NCBI GenBank assembly: GCA_028717045.1
Contig: JAQUON010000006.1
Span: 1 to 23,778 of the forward strand
DNA from: Candidatus Omnitrophota bacterium
GTDB taxonomy: Bacteria; Omnitrophota; Gorgyraeia; Gygaellales; Profunditerraquicolaceae
Direction: 5' to 3'
Length of the DNA: 23,778 nucleotides
The notes under the pieces are model-generated. The model was not told the origin of the DNA. It worked only from the letters and a program-made list of their open reading frames with translations, and ran no database searches. The translations under genes and the position numbers were made by a program. Shown one piece after another: positions 13,509 to 22,073 of the stretch; the stretch's first letter is position 1; each line of letters opens with the position of its first letter.

Positions 13509-14177
13509 TTATTTCGATTTTATGGCAAGGATCTTGATGAAATCGGCAGCATCTTCTATCTTATCCGTCACTCCCTCAAGATATTCGGCCAGCTGATATG
13601 ACAACAGGAGGCTGGTAGGTTCAAGCTTTGCATGTATGATTGAACCGATCAATAGCCTCTTCTGGTCGTCTGCCTGGTGCTCGATGCGATCTACTTCCTC
13701 GCAATCTTTAAGCGCCTGCTTTAAATCGTTCTTGGCAATGGAATCAATGGCTTCCTTAAGCTTTGTGATCGAGGTTACGATTAAATCGGTAGCAACGGTA
13801 ATATTCTTTAAAATCTCCGCGGGTAATTTCTGTTCGATAAACCCCAGGATGCGCGCTGAACCGTTTGTCCAATCTGCGATCTTATCCAAGGTTTTGACAA
13901 AATGCATAAGGTCCTCTCTGTCCGGAGGAAGGAGCAGTCCGTCAGAGAGTTCGCTTACCATTTTTGACCTGAGCACATCCGCCTGGTGTTCGCTTATGCC
14001 GACGTTTTCGATACCAGCCGCCTTGGCGGCCGCATCCCCATTGATAAAGGCATTCACGGCATCGGCAAAATACCTCACGGTCTTGTAGGTTTCTTCAACA
14101 TGTTTCTGGGCGTCTTTTAAAATCGAGAGTTCTTCTGCCATCCCGAGCCAACCCAAAATATTTCTTACTTCTTTCAT
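13509..14177 (-). CDS. DUF47/PhoU-like phosphate transport accessory protein
   Basis: A 222-residue all-helical protein of the DUF47 (TIGR00153, PhoU-like) family, which accompanies Pit transporters and is thought to modulate them. Family-like segments are the N-terminal VRNILGWLGM, DREDLMHFVKTLDKIADW, and EEVDRIEHQADDQKRLL, with the acidic/His clusters that bind metal in PhoU relatives. It has no transmembrane helix or signal peptide, so it is cytoplasmic. The ATG follows AAGGAGG and lies 13 nt after the Pit gene, so both are co-transcribed. The direction of its effect on transport is not predictable. Confidence 0.9.
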   Translation of the reverse strand: MKEVRNILGWLGMAEELSILKDAQKHVEETYKTVRYFADAVNAFINGDAAAKAAGIENVGISEHQADVLRSKMVSELSDGLLLPPDREDLMHFVKTLDKIADWTNGSARILGFIEQKLPAEILKNITVATDLIVTSITKLKEAIDSIAKNDLKQALKDCEEVDRIEHQADDQKRLLIGSIIHAKLEPTSLLLSYQLAEYLEGVTDKIEDAADFIKILAIKSK

Positions 14178-14190
14178 AACGGCCTCCTTG

Positions 14191-15168
14191 CTAAATGGTA
14201 ACTACTAATTTTAACATACGCAATATCAAAAAGCTGATTATTCCGGAAATAAACGGGGTTGCCAGCCAACACAATACTATCTCACGCAGGATGCGTAAAT
14301 TCACCACCCGCACGCCCTTTACCAGCCCCACGCCAAAAATGGCGCCCACTATCGAATGGCTGGTAGAAACCGGGATACCAAACAGCGTGTAGATATGCAC
14401 ATTAATGGCGCTGGCTAATTGCACAGAGAACGCCATAAGGGGCAGAAGGTGCGTTATTTCAGTGCCAATCGTCTCAATTACCTTATACCCCCACGTCACA
14501 ATGCCAAGGACTATCGCTGCCCCGCCTATGAGTACGCTTGTTGTGGGCGAAAAAATATTTGCCCCGGAGATCACCCCTACGGCATTCGCAACATCATTGG
14601 CGCCCCACGAAAATGCAACATAACACCCGCTTAGAATGATAAGAATCGACATAATCAATTTAATATAACGCCGGGGTATTATTCTATAAAAAATACTCTT
14701 GAATACTCTATAAAATATATATCCCAGAATTGCCGCGCCTAAGGGGGTGAATATCCAGCACATGAATATATCCAAAAGAACCTTCCATCGTACCGGAGCC
14801 CCTATGGCTAAGCCTGCGCCTGCAACTGCCCCCACAATAGAGTGGCTTGTCGAAATGGGCATCTTCCAATAAGTTGCCAAGACTACCCAGGCACATGCGG
14901 CAAAACTTGCTACCAGTGCTATATATACTGCAGTTGTTTTCTCTAATGCGTCAAGCGGAACAATGCCTTTGCCGATCGTCTTGGTAACGTGCGCGCCTTG
15001 CAACAACGCGCCCAAAAAACCGAATATAACAATCAGGGCAATGGCTTGCCGTAGTGTGAGAACCCGCGAACCAACCGCGGTACCCAAGGAATTAGCGGCA
15101 TCATTAGCGCCAATAGACCAACCTACTCCGACAGCCATGAGCAACGTAAAACCGATAAGGAGTGTCAT
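14191..15168 (-). CDS. pit: Pit-family inorganic phosphate transporter
   Basis: A 325-residue inner-membrane protein of the PiT family, which imports phosphate with protons, sodium or metal ions. It has the two inverted family repeats: SIGANDAANSLGTAVGSRV near residue 18, answered by SWGANDVANAVGVISGAN in the second half. ISTSHSIVGAVAGAGLA and VSTSHSIVGAIFGVGL mark the second half of each repeat. About ten hydrophobic helices are evident. It starts 3 nt after the mnmG stop without a clear ribosome site, suggesting coupling to mnmG, and is followed by its DUF47 partner. Sulfate permeases of the same family cannot be excluded, but the DUF47 neighbour favours phosphate. Confidence 0.93.
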   Translation of the reverse strand: MTLLIGFTLLMAVGVGWSIGANDAANSLGTAVGSRVLTLRQAIALIVIFGFLGALLQGAHVTKTIGKGIVPLDALEKTTAVYIALVASFAACAWVVLATYWKMPISTSHSIVGAVAGAGLAIGAPVRWKVLLDIFMCWIFTPLGAAILGYIFYRVFKSIFYRIIPRRYIKLIMSILIILSGCYVAFSWGANDVANAVGVISGANIFSPTTSVLIGGAAIVLGIVTWGYKVIETIGTEITHLLPLMAFSVQLASAINVHIYTLFGIPVSTSHSIVGAIFGVGLVKGVRVVNLRILREIVLCWLATPFISGIISFLILRMLKLVVTI

Positions 15169-15171
15169 TAC

Positions 15172-17025
15172 TTACTGTCTTTCTTTTTTTAGATATATAA
15201 GCAGTATGGAAATTGCTGCCGGAGTTATACCGGAGATACGCGATGCCTGGCCTAATGTGAGGGGTCTATATTCCTTTAACTTTTCCTTGATTTCCCGTGA
15301 AAGGCTCGGGATCAAGCCATACTCAAAATCTAACGGCAGCTTTATAAGCTCTAAATGCTTAAATCGTTCTATCTCGCTCAATTGGCGCTTAATGAACCCA
15401 GCATATTTTACCTCAATTTCAACCTGCTGCAAAGCTAAATCGGAAATACCGGCTGCCAGCCCTGTTTCCCTCAATGCCTGTAAAGTTATCTCGGGACGTT
15501 TCAGGAGCTCTTCCAGAGTCATAACCTTTTTTATCGGGGCGCTGCGCAGCGTAGCAAGAGTCGCGTTAACCGTATCGGAAGGCTTAAGCCGGGTTTGTGT
15601 GAGCCGCGAAATCGCTTCACTAATGGCTTGATTTTTTTCCTGCGAGAGCCGATACGCCCGCGCATCGACCAACCCAAGCTCATAACCGATTTTTCGTAAA
15701 CGAAGATCGGCGTTATCTTCTCGTAAAAGAAGGCGGTATTCGACCCGAGAAGTGAACATGCGGTACGGTTCATTGGTCCCTTTGGTCGTTAGGTCATCGA
15801 TTAAAACGCCTATGTAGCTTGTCGAGCGGTTAAGGATACACGGTTCTTTCTTCTGCACCATTAAAGCCGCGTTGATGCCGGCAATCAGTCCTTGGGCTGC
15901 TGCCTCTTCATAGCCCGTAGTCCCGTTAATCTGCCCGGCAAGATATAAATTCTTAATGTCTTTTGTTTCTAGTGTCGGGTAGAGTTGCGTCGGTTCAACC
16001 ACGGTATGTTCGATTCCGTATCCGAAACGGGACACCTCAACGCTTTCCAGGCCCTCAATCGAACGCAAAAACTTCAGTTGCACGTCTTCGGGAAGGCTTG
16101 TCGATAATCCGTTGGGATATATCTCCTGGCTCTCGTAACCTTGGGGCTCCAAAAAGACCTGGTGTTTCTGCCGGTCGCTAAATTTTACAATTTTATCTTC
16201 AAGGGACGGGCAATACCGCACCCCCGTAGCCTTGATAAGACCGGTATACAGAGGCGAACGGTCAAGATTATCAAGAATAATGCGATGGGTCTTCTGGTTG
16301 GTGTGGGTGATATAACAGGGAACCTGTGGCTGGGTAATGATATCCGTAGAAAAAGAAAAGGGGCGAGCGACTTTGTCCCCGTGTTGTGCTATTGTCTTTG
16401 AGAAATCTATCGTTTTTTTATATAGCCGGGGGCAGGTGCCTGTTTTAAATCTCAATAGATTAAAACCCAGGTCTTTTAGTGCCTGGGTTAAGCCGACGCT
16501 CGGTGGTTCCTGGATCCGCCCGCCGGGAGAATGCGTAAGGCCCACGTGCAGCACACCATCAAGGAATGTACCCGGGCACAGCACCACGCAAGAAGAAGTG
16601 ATTTCCCTTCCTTTGTCCGCAATAACACCGCAGGCGCTGCCGCGGTCCACCAGAAGCTTCTTGGCTTCTCCTTCATGCACAAAAAGATTTTCTTGCGTTT
16701 CAACAATACGGCGCATATATTCTTTGTATGCGGACATGTCTATCTGCGCGCGTGAGGATTGTACTGCAGGGCCCTTAGAAGCATTCAATACCCGGAATTG
16801 GATACCGCAGGCATCCGCTACTTTTGCCATTTCGCCGCCCAGCGCATCTATTTCTTTGACCAACTGGCCTTTCCCCACCCCGCCTATGGCAGGGTTACAA
16901 CTCATAAGCCCAATGGTATCTTTGTGCATGGTAAGCAAAAGCGTCCTGCAGCCCATGCGGCTACATGCCAATGCCGCTTCAATACCGGCATGCCCTGCAC
17001 CAACAATAATCACGTCGTAATCCAT
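15172..17025 (-). CDS. mnmG: tRNA uridine-5-carboxymethylaminomethyl modification enzyme MnmG
   Basis: FAD-dependent enzyme that, with the GTPase MnmE, modifies the wobble uridine (U34) of several tRNAs. The 617-residue length is normal. It shows the FAD-binding VGAGHAGIEAALACSRMG at residue 8, SCNPAIGGVGKGQLVKEIDALGG, RVLNASKGPAVQSSRAQID, the second dinucleotide part LYLAGQINGTTGYEEAAAQG, and the C-terminal MnmE- and tRNA-binding domain (EVKYAGFIKRQ, LPLDFEYGLIPSLS, ASRISGITPAAISIL). The ATG has no obvious Shine-Dalgarno. It precedes the Pit gene by 3 nt. mnmE is not in the window. Confidence 0.97.
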   Translation of the reverse strand: MDYDVIIVGAGHAGIEAALACSRMGCRTLLLTMHKDTIGLMSCNPAIGGVGKGQLVKEIDALGGEMAKVADACGIQFRVLNASKGPAVQSSRAQIDMSAYKEYMRRIVETQENLFVHEGEAKKLLVDRGSACGVIADKGREITSSCVVLCPGTFLDGVLHVGLTHSPGGRIQEPPSVGLTQALKDLGFNLLRFKTGTCPRLYKKTIDFSKTIAQHGDKVARPFSFSTDIITQPQVPCYITHTNQKTHRIILDNLDRSPLYTGLIKATGVRYCPSLEDKIVKFSDRQKHQVFLEPQGYESQEIYPNGLSTSLPEDVQLKFLRSIEGLESVEVSRFGYGIEHTVVEPTQLYPTLETKDIKNLYLAGQINGTTGYEEAAAQGLIAGINAALMVQKKEPCILNRSTSYIGVLIDDLTTKGTNEPYRMFTSRVEYRLLLREDNADLRLRKIGYELGLVDARAYRLSQEKNQAISEAISRLTQTRLKPSDTVNATLATLRSAPIKKVMTLEELLKRPEITLQALRETGLAAGISDLALQQVEIEVKYAGFIKRQLSEIERFKHLELIKLPLDFEYGLIPSLSREIKEKLKEYRPLTLGQASRISGITPAAISILLIYLKKERQ

Positions 17026-17033
17026 CGCAGTAG

Positions 17034-17100
17034 AAGGTTAAGGCTGAGGCTAAGTGAAAACAAATTCTCCTCAACCCAAGCCTTGACCTCAACCTTTTAT
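17034..17100. repeat. degenerate repeat spacer between apgM and mnmG
   Basis: Minus-strand blocks AAGGTTGAGGTCAAGGC and GGGTTGAGG are answered by GCCTCAGCCTTAACCTT, an imperfect inverted repeat of an AGGTTGAGG-like unit. There is no U-tract after it, so it is not a normal terminator. It lies in the probable mnmG leader. Confidence 0.55.
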
Positions 17101-17117
17101 AGTTTTTTATTTGTTAT

Positions 17118-17146
17118 ATTATACTACGCGTTTGCGGCTTTGACCA
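17118..17146 (-). promoter_or_regulatory. possible promoter of mnmG
   Basis: TGGTCA (17146-17141), 17-nt spacer, perfect TATAAT (17123-17118). The -35 box is poor (4 of 6) and lies in the last codons of apgM. It would start an approximately 85-nt leader through the repeat spacer. Confidence 0.4.
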
Positions 17147-18407
17147 GGAGGGGCATAATGTCCATACCTTTAATAGCACCGAGTGAGCCTTTTTTTGCTG
17201 CCCGTTCCGAAAACCCTAAGGAACCATCGGCTTTTATGGAACCGCCACAGATAAGCAAGGGGACAGGGTCAGCAGAATGGGCCTTTATTGCACAGACGGT
17301 CGAGTGGTCAGCGGTGACTGCAATAATAGTATTGGCCATATCAAGCGAGGATAGGAGATTGGAAAAAAAGAATTTATCGACGGCCTCAATAATTTCTTTC
17401 TTAAGCGTATAATTCCCGTCATGGGCAGGCTCATCCGGCCCTTTGATATGCACATAAATGCCGCCGTACTGCTGTATCGAATCAAGGGCGATCTTTGCCC
17501 AGATAGGATAATCTACGTCCAGGTGACCGCTTGAAAGAGGCACGTCAATGATATCCATCCCGGTAAGAAGCGCAATGCCTTTTTCTACGGGCATCTGCAC
17601 GAAAGAGCCGAACGTAAGATTATGGAGACTCTGGATAGGAGGGAATTTCGGAAGGTGGTCACCCGCGTCCCGGGAAAGAATGATATTCGCCGGCAATTTC
17701 TTATCGGCAATACGCTTTTTGTTAAGAGGAGACTCCGTCAATACGCGGTGCGATTTCTCGGTGAATTCATTGAGGGCAGCTGCGGCTTCCCGGGCTTCGG
17801 AGGAATTCTCATATCCTGGCATAGGCAAAGCCTCTGCTACAATATTCTCGAATTTTTCCTTTGCGACGCCAAATACCCCTTCACGATCATACGCAGGGTC
17901 GGTATTGGTAATCCAACCCGACAATTTTGAACGCATTCCCCTTATTACGAGCACCCCACGGTGGCCGATAGTATTCTTAAACTCAAACGTCGCAGAAGAA
18001 AGATTAACCTTTGTATTTATTTCCTTGGCTAATGCGGTTGCCTCATCCGTGTTTAAATTCCTTCCGACTCGGCGGTCCTTAATGGTCTTTCCGTCCCCGT
18101 CCACAGTGGCAAAATTCACCCGAAGCGCTAAGTTGCCGTCTTCTATACGTAAGCCTTCTGCAAACGACTCTAATGGTCCGCGGCCTGTGTAGTACGCGTG
18201 CGCATCATACCCTAAAAGGCTTATCACTGCAATGTCGGATTCCGGGGCAATACCTTCTGCAACAGGATACACAATGCCGGTTCTTCCCTGTTGGGCAAGC
18301 CGGTCCATATTGGGAGTTAACGCGGCTTCCAGCGGCGTCTTATTACCCAAATCCGCTATCGGTAAATCGCCTAATCCATCCAGGACTATGTATAATATTT
18401 TTTTCAC
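17124..18407 (-). CDS. apgM: 2,3-bisphosphoglycerate-independent phosphoglycerate mutase, archaeal (ApgM) type
   Basis: Interconverts 3- and 2-phosphoglycerate in glycolysis and gluconeogenesis. The 427 residues belong to the alkaline-phosphatase superfamily branch found mainly in archaea and some bacteria, shorter than the about 510-residue GpmI. Visible are the metal site DGLGDLP at residue 10, PESDIAVISLLGYDA with the serine phosphorylated in the reaction, TGRGPLESFAEG, HIKGPDEPAHDGN, and TADHSTVCAIKAHSADPVPLL near the C-terminus. The start is GTG with AGGA 7 nt upstream. A relative active as phosphonopyruvate decarboxylase-type enzyme is the main alternative, but no phosphonate genes are nearby. 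Confidence 0.94.
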   Translation of the reverse strand: MKKILYIVLDGLGDLPIADLGNKTPLEAALTPNMDRLAQQGRTGIVYPVAEGIAPESDIAVISLLGYDAHAYYTGRGPLESFAEGLRIEDGNLALRVNFATVDGDGKTIKDRRVGRNLNTDEATALAKEINTKVNLSSATFEFKNTIGHRGVLVIRGMRSKLSGWITNTDPAYDREGVFGVAKEKFENIVAEALPMPGYENSSEAREAAAALNEFTEKSHRVLTESPLNKKRIADKKLPANIILSRDAGDHLPKFPPIQSLHNLTFGSFVQMPVEKGIALLTGMDIIDVPLSSGHLDVDYPIWAKIALDSIQQYGGIYVHIKGPDEPAHDGNYTLKKEIIEAVDKFFFSNLLSSLDMANTIIAVTADHSTVCAIKAHSADPVPLLICGGSIKADGSLGFSERAAKKGSLGAIKGMDIMPLLVKAANA

Positions 18408-18419
18408 CGCTTATCCTGT

Positions 18420-18539
18420 ACCTGTAGTTTATTGCAGTTGATTGCGCTTATTGTGTTTGTTGCGTTCATCCTAAACTGCTACCAACGCCATAAACTGCAA
18501 CGAACTGCTACGAACGCTACAAACTGCTACAAACTCTAC
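18420..18539. repeat. two opposed arrays of a 9-10 nt degenerate repeat between nrdJ and apgM
   Basis: Plus strand, first half: units like TTGCAGTTGA and TTGCGCTTA. Second half: the complementary family CTGCTACGAACG and CTACAAACTG, so that the two halves can pair into one long imperfect hairpin. On the minus strand the second array reads TAGCAGTTTG, TAGCGTTCG, TAGCAGTTCG, TTGCAGTTTA. The period matches one helical turn. No gene is present; the function is unknown. Confidence 0.65.
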
Positions 18540-20822
18540 TCAACATTTCGAAAAGCCGCACACATGGCACTTCACGCAGCCTTCTTCGTGACGAAGGGCA
18601 CCGCTGCAATCGGGGCAGACACCGACAATATCCCCGTGCATATTAACCTCAAATACCCCTTCATCTTCGGAAGAATGCTTCATGGCCGACAACGGCACTT
18701 CTAACGAAAGAGCAACAGCCTGGTCCGTTACCAGCCTTTTTTCAATAACCCGGGCAATCGCATCTGCACAGGAAAAGATACGCTGCCCTTTTTCCCATGA
18801 AGGAGACGGGCAACGAATGTTACGCAATTGCTCAATAATGGCCTTTACCTCAATGCCCGAACGAAAAGCCAGCGACACAAGCCTTCCGGTTGCCTCCAGC
18901 TGGGAAGCGGCACAGCCGCCAGCTTTGCCCATCTGCGTAAAAAGCTCAAAAGGCCTTCCTTGTTCGTCGCTATTAATCGTCACATAGAGGTTCCCGCATC
19001 CCGTCGCAACCTTGGTGGTAGTGCCGCAGATAACTTCGGGGCGCGGACGAGGGGCGATCTCATCCTTCTGTTCCTCTCGCGCCTGCGTCTCTTTCTTTTC
19101 TTTACGGGCGATATTCAATACCTGCTCCTGGCGGCTTCCATCGCGATAAATAGTAATGCCCTTGCACCCCAATTCGTAAGACATCAGGTATGATTTCTTG
19201 ACGTCCTCCATGGTCGCCTCGTGCGGAAAATTAACGGTCTTTGAAACGGCGTTGTGGACATGTTTCTGGAATGCTGCCTGCATGCGCACGTGCCATTCAG
19301 GAGAAATATCATGGGCAGTCACGAATATTTTTTTCACATCCTCAGGAATCCCCTCGAGGTGCCGCAAGGACCCTGCTTCTGCAATCTTTGTCATTAATTC
19401 CCTGCTATAGAAACCGCGCTGCCTGGCTATCTCTTCGAAGAGGGGGTCAACCTCAACCAATTTGTCGTTATCCATAACATTACGGTAATACACAATTGCA
19501 AACAAAGGCTCGATTCCTGAGGAACTCGGGCCGGCGATAATGCTGATGGTGCCGGTAGGCGCAATCGTAGTTAAGGTCGCGTTCCTTACGCGGATATGCT
19601 TTTTATCCCACGCGCTTCCTTCGTATGCGGGGAATACCCCCCTTTCGAACGCGAGTTCTTGGGATGCCTTAATTGCCTCCTGTAATATAAACGACATCAC
19701 TTTATCTGCCAGATTCACCGCTTCTTCGCTATCATAAGGAATACCTAGGCGTATCAGTAGGGTTGCCCAACCCATAATCCCCAGCCCGATTTTACGCGTC
19801 ATTTTAGTTGCGTGCTCAATTTCTGCAATCGGGTACTTATTGACATCGATGAGGTTATCCAGGAAACGTACGGCAAGGCGGGTTGTGTAGGCAAGCTTTT
19901 CCCAGTCTATCTCAAAACGTGTGCCTGTTTGCGTGTACAGCCTTGCCATATTGATGGAGCCTAAATCACAGCTTTCATACGGAAGTAAGGGTTGCTCGCC
20001 GCAAGGATTCGTACTTTCAATAGCGCCTAAATGGGGAGTCGGATTGTGCTGATTGATGCGGTCGATAAAAATGATTCCCGGCTCGCCGTTCTTATGTGCC
20101 TGTTTTACGATAAGGTCAAAGACCTCCTTGGCGCTTACCCGGGAAACAACCTCCTGCGTATGGGGATCGATCAATTCGTGGTCTTTACCGTCGTATAATT
20201 TTTGCATGAATGCGTCGGTCACCGCAACCGATATATTGAAATTGGTGATCTCTTTATTGTTCTCTTTGCACGTAATGAATTCCATGGTATCGGGATGGTC
20301 TACCCTTAAAATTCCCATATTCGCGCCCCGCCGCGTACCGCCCTGTTTTACCGCTTCGGTCGCTGCGTCATATACCCTCATGAATGAAACCGGCCCCGAC
20401 GCAACTCCGCCCGTAGTTTTGACTACCGAGTTCTTGGGCCTTAGCCGAGAAAAAGAAAAGCCTGTGCCACCTCCGGATTTATGTATCATTGCCGTGGCCT
20501 TGAGCGTCTCAAAAATCGACTCCATGCTGTCGTTGATGGGCAGCGTAAAACATGCACTGAGCTGCCCGAGCTCTCTGCCGGCATTCATAAGGCATGGCGA
20601 ATTCGGCATAAATTCCAAGTTCACCATACTGCGGTAAAATGCTTCTTTTAATTTCTCGATCTCCTCCGATCTTTTCCCGTATAACCGGTCTGCCTCGGCA
20701 ATGGCTGCGGCAACGCGACCAAACATCTCCTCGGGGCTCTCGATCACCGCGCCTTTTATGTCTTTTTTGAGGTACCGGCGCTCCAGCACCTTCAGGGCGT
20801 TTTCTGAAAGCTTCAATATCAT
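18540..20822 (-). CDS. nrdJ: ribonucleoside-diphosphate reductase, adenosylcobalamin-dependent (class II)
   Basis: Makes deoxyribonucleotides with a radical generated from adenosylcobalamin, so it works with or without oxygen. The 760-residue protein has MPNSPCLMNAGRELGQLSACF, GGGTGFSFSRLRPKNSVV, RRGANMGILRVDHPD, STNPCGEQPLLPYESCDLGSINM with the catalytic cysteine region, and TIAPTGTISIIAGPSSGIEP-like substrate loop. A C-terminal tail with CPDC and CHVC pairs and a final Cys is typical of NrdJ proteins that are re-reduced by thioredoxin. No N-terminal ATP-cone is evident, so activity-site allostery is unlikely. The start at 20822 is chosen for AAGGAGGTGAGC directly before ATG. No small subunit is nearby, as expected for class II. 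Confidence 0.95.
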   Translation of the reverse strand: MILKLSENALKVLERRYLKKDIKGAVIESPEEMFGRVAAAIAEADRLYGKRSEEIEKLKEAFYRSMVNLEFMPNSPCLMNAGRELGQLSACFTLPINDSMESIFETLKATAMIHKSGGGTGFSFSRLRPKNSVVKTTGGVASGPVSFMRVYDAATEAVKQGGTRRGANMGILRVDHPDTMEFITCKENNKEITNFNISVAVTDAFMQKLYDGKDHELIDPHTQEVVSRVSAKEVFDLIVKQAHKNGEPGIIFIDRINQHNPTPHLGAIESTNPCGEQPLLPYESCDLGSINMARLYTQTGTRFEIDWEKLAYTTRLAVRFLDNLIDVNKYPIAEIEHATKMTRKIGLGIMGWATLLIRLGIPYDSEEAVNLADKVMSFILQEAIKASQELAFERGVFPAYEGSAWDKKHIRVRNATLTTIAPTGTISIIAGPSSSGIEPLFAIVYYRNVMDNDKLVEVDPLFEEIARQRGFYSRELMTKIAEAGSLRHLEGIPEDVKKIFVTAHDISPEWHVRMQAAFQKHVHNAVSKTVNFPHEATMEDVKKSYLMSYELGCKGITIYRDGSRQEQVLNIARKEKKETQAREEQKDEIAPRPRPEVICGTTTKVATGCGNLYVTINSDEQGRPFELFTQMGKAGGCAASQLEATGRLVSLAFRSGIEVKAIIEQLRNIRCPSPSWEKGQRIFSCADAIARVIEKRLVTDQAVALSLEVPLSAMKHSSEDEGVFEVNMHGDIVGVCPDCSGALRHEEGCVKCHVCGFSKC

Positions 20823-20885
20823 GCTCACCTCCTTACACGCACTATCATTTTTAATCTGCATCGTACATTATCTCCGTAACAAAAA

Positions 20886-20913
20886 AGTATAGCACTTTCA
20901 AAAATGTTGTCAA
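20886..20913 (-). promoter_or_regulatory. sigma-70-type promoter of nrdJ
   Basis: TTGACA (20913-20908), 16-nt spacer, TATACT (20891-20886). Predicted start about 20879, 57 nt before the nrdJ ATG. Confidence 0.85.
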
Positions 20914-20921
20914 CAAAAAAA

Positions 20922-20968
20922 TACAATCTGTAGTATATTTTTAAATATTGTATACAATAGGTTGTAGT
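20922..20968. promoter_or_regulatory. probable pair of NrdR boxes upstream of nrdJ
   Basis: Two similar imperfect palindromes, plus strand TACAATCTGTAGTA and TACAATAGGTTGTA, begin 31 bp apart (20922 and 20953), about three helical turns. The core ACAATAGGTTGT differs from the NrdR-like core ACAATATATTGT at two positions. NrdR boxes normally occur in pairs with this spacing before ribonucleotide reductase genes. They lie just upstream of the -35 box rather than over it, which is less usual. Confidence 0.5.
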
Positions 20969-21022
20969 TATATAGACGGGCTATTGAAAGCCCTGCTGAA
21001 GGCTAAAAAAACTCCTTATGTG

Positions 21023-22054
21023 TTAATTTTTCGAAGAGCCGATAGCCTGGCAAGACTCCCTGATAATCAACTCCGTCGGGAGAATGATTTTCTTTGCCTT
21101 AGGTTTTTTTGTAACACCCATAAGAAGGCTCAATTCCTTTACCGATTCCTGGGCCATTTTGATCAAGGGTTGCCTTACCGTCGTCAATGCAACCGGCCCG
21201 TAAAGGCCGGAGGGATTGTCGTCGAAACCGACGATCGAGAGATCCTGCGGAATCCTCACCCCCAACTCCCTGGCTACTGCCATTACCTCCAGAGCCATTG
21301 AATCGGAAGCCGTAAATATCGCAGTTGGAGGCCGGGATAATTTTAATAATTTCTCTGCAGCAAGGCGCGCCTGTCCGCGGGAATAATCCGTTTTCACAAC
21401 GAAGCCGGCGGGCAGGCTAATCTTGCTTTCCCTTAACGCCGCTTCATAACCTTCCAATCGCTTGGAAGCTGCCTGGGTAATCAGGTCGCCTGAGATATGC
21501 GCGATCAGGTGGTGCTTTAAACCAATAAGGTATTTCACCACGTTCTTTGCGCCCCCCGCATTATCTATCGCAATACAGTTAACATCGGGGTCATCGACGT
21601 AATTGTTAATCACGATTGTCGGGGTACCCGAATCAAGCGCTTCTGTTAACTGCTGTTTGTTGCCGATAAGGTCGGCAAAAATTATACCTCCGACTCCTTT
21701 AAGGTTAAGGGAAGTTTTGGCATCGGTAAGATGGAGCAATAAATCAAGCTTTAAGGCCTCACAGAGCGTGCCGATGCCGCGGATTAATTCAAGTGCGTAA
21801 AACGAATAAAAGATCCCTTCGTAACGCGGTATCACCAGCGCAACTACATTACTTTTGCCCGTCGCTAGACGCTGCGCGAATACCGAAGGTTGATAGTGAA
21901 GCTGTTTAACCGCCTCAAGTACCTGAGAACGGTTTTTCCCTTTCACGGCGGAATTCTTATTGATAACGCGCGAAACCGTGCTTATAGAAACTCCGGCGAG
22001 CTTTGCGACATCTTTGATAGAGATATTCTTGGCGGGCTCTTTTTGTCTGCGCAT
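21023..22054 (-). CDS. LacI-family transcriptional regulator
   Basis: A 343-residue repressor-type protein: N-terminal helix-turn-helix (SIKDVAKLAGVSISTVSRVIN), hinge (YQPSVFAQRLATGKSN), and a periplasmic-binding-protein-like effector domain (GGIIFADLIG, TAIFTASDSMALEVMAVARE, DLSIVGFDDNPSGLY, LTTVRQP). Such proteins usually sense sugars or nucleosides, but here no sugar operon is adjacent. It follows the coiled-coil gene by about 20 nt and the ROK gene beyond that, so carbohydrate control together with ROK is possible. The ATG at 22054 is preferred; a GTG directly before it is equally possible, and the ribosome site is weak. The effector is unknown. Confidence 0.93.
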   Translation of the reverse strand: MRRQKEPAKNISIKDVAKLAGVSISTVSRVINKNSAVKGKNRSQVLEAVKQLHYQPSVFAQRLATGKSNVVALVIPRYEGIFYSFYALELIRGIGTLCEALKLDLLLHLTDAKTSLNLKGVGGIIFADLIGNKQQLTEALDSGTPTIVINNYVDDPDVNCIAIDNAGGAKNVVKYLIGLKHHLIAHISGDLITQAASKRLEGYEAALRESKISLPAGFVVKTDYSRGQARLAAEKLLKLSRPPTAIFTASDSMALEVMAVARELGVRIPQDLSIVGFDDNPSGLYGPVALTTVRQPLIKMAQESVKELSLLMGVTKKPKAKKIILPTELIIRESCQAIGSSKN

Positions 22055-22073
22055 CACTTTAGAATAAAGACTA

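Noticed and set aside
20978..20993. Plus-strand hairpin GGGCT/AGCCC with hexaloop ATTGAA, an ANTAR-like loop
   Set aside because: It lies on the strand without genes, has no second hairpin or terminator, and is probably chance.
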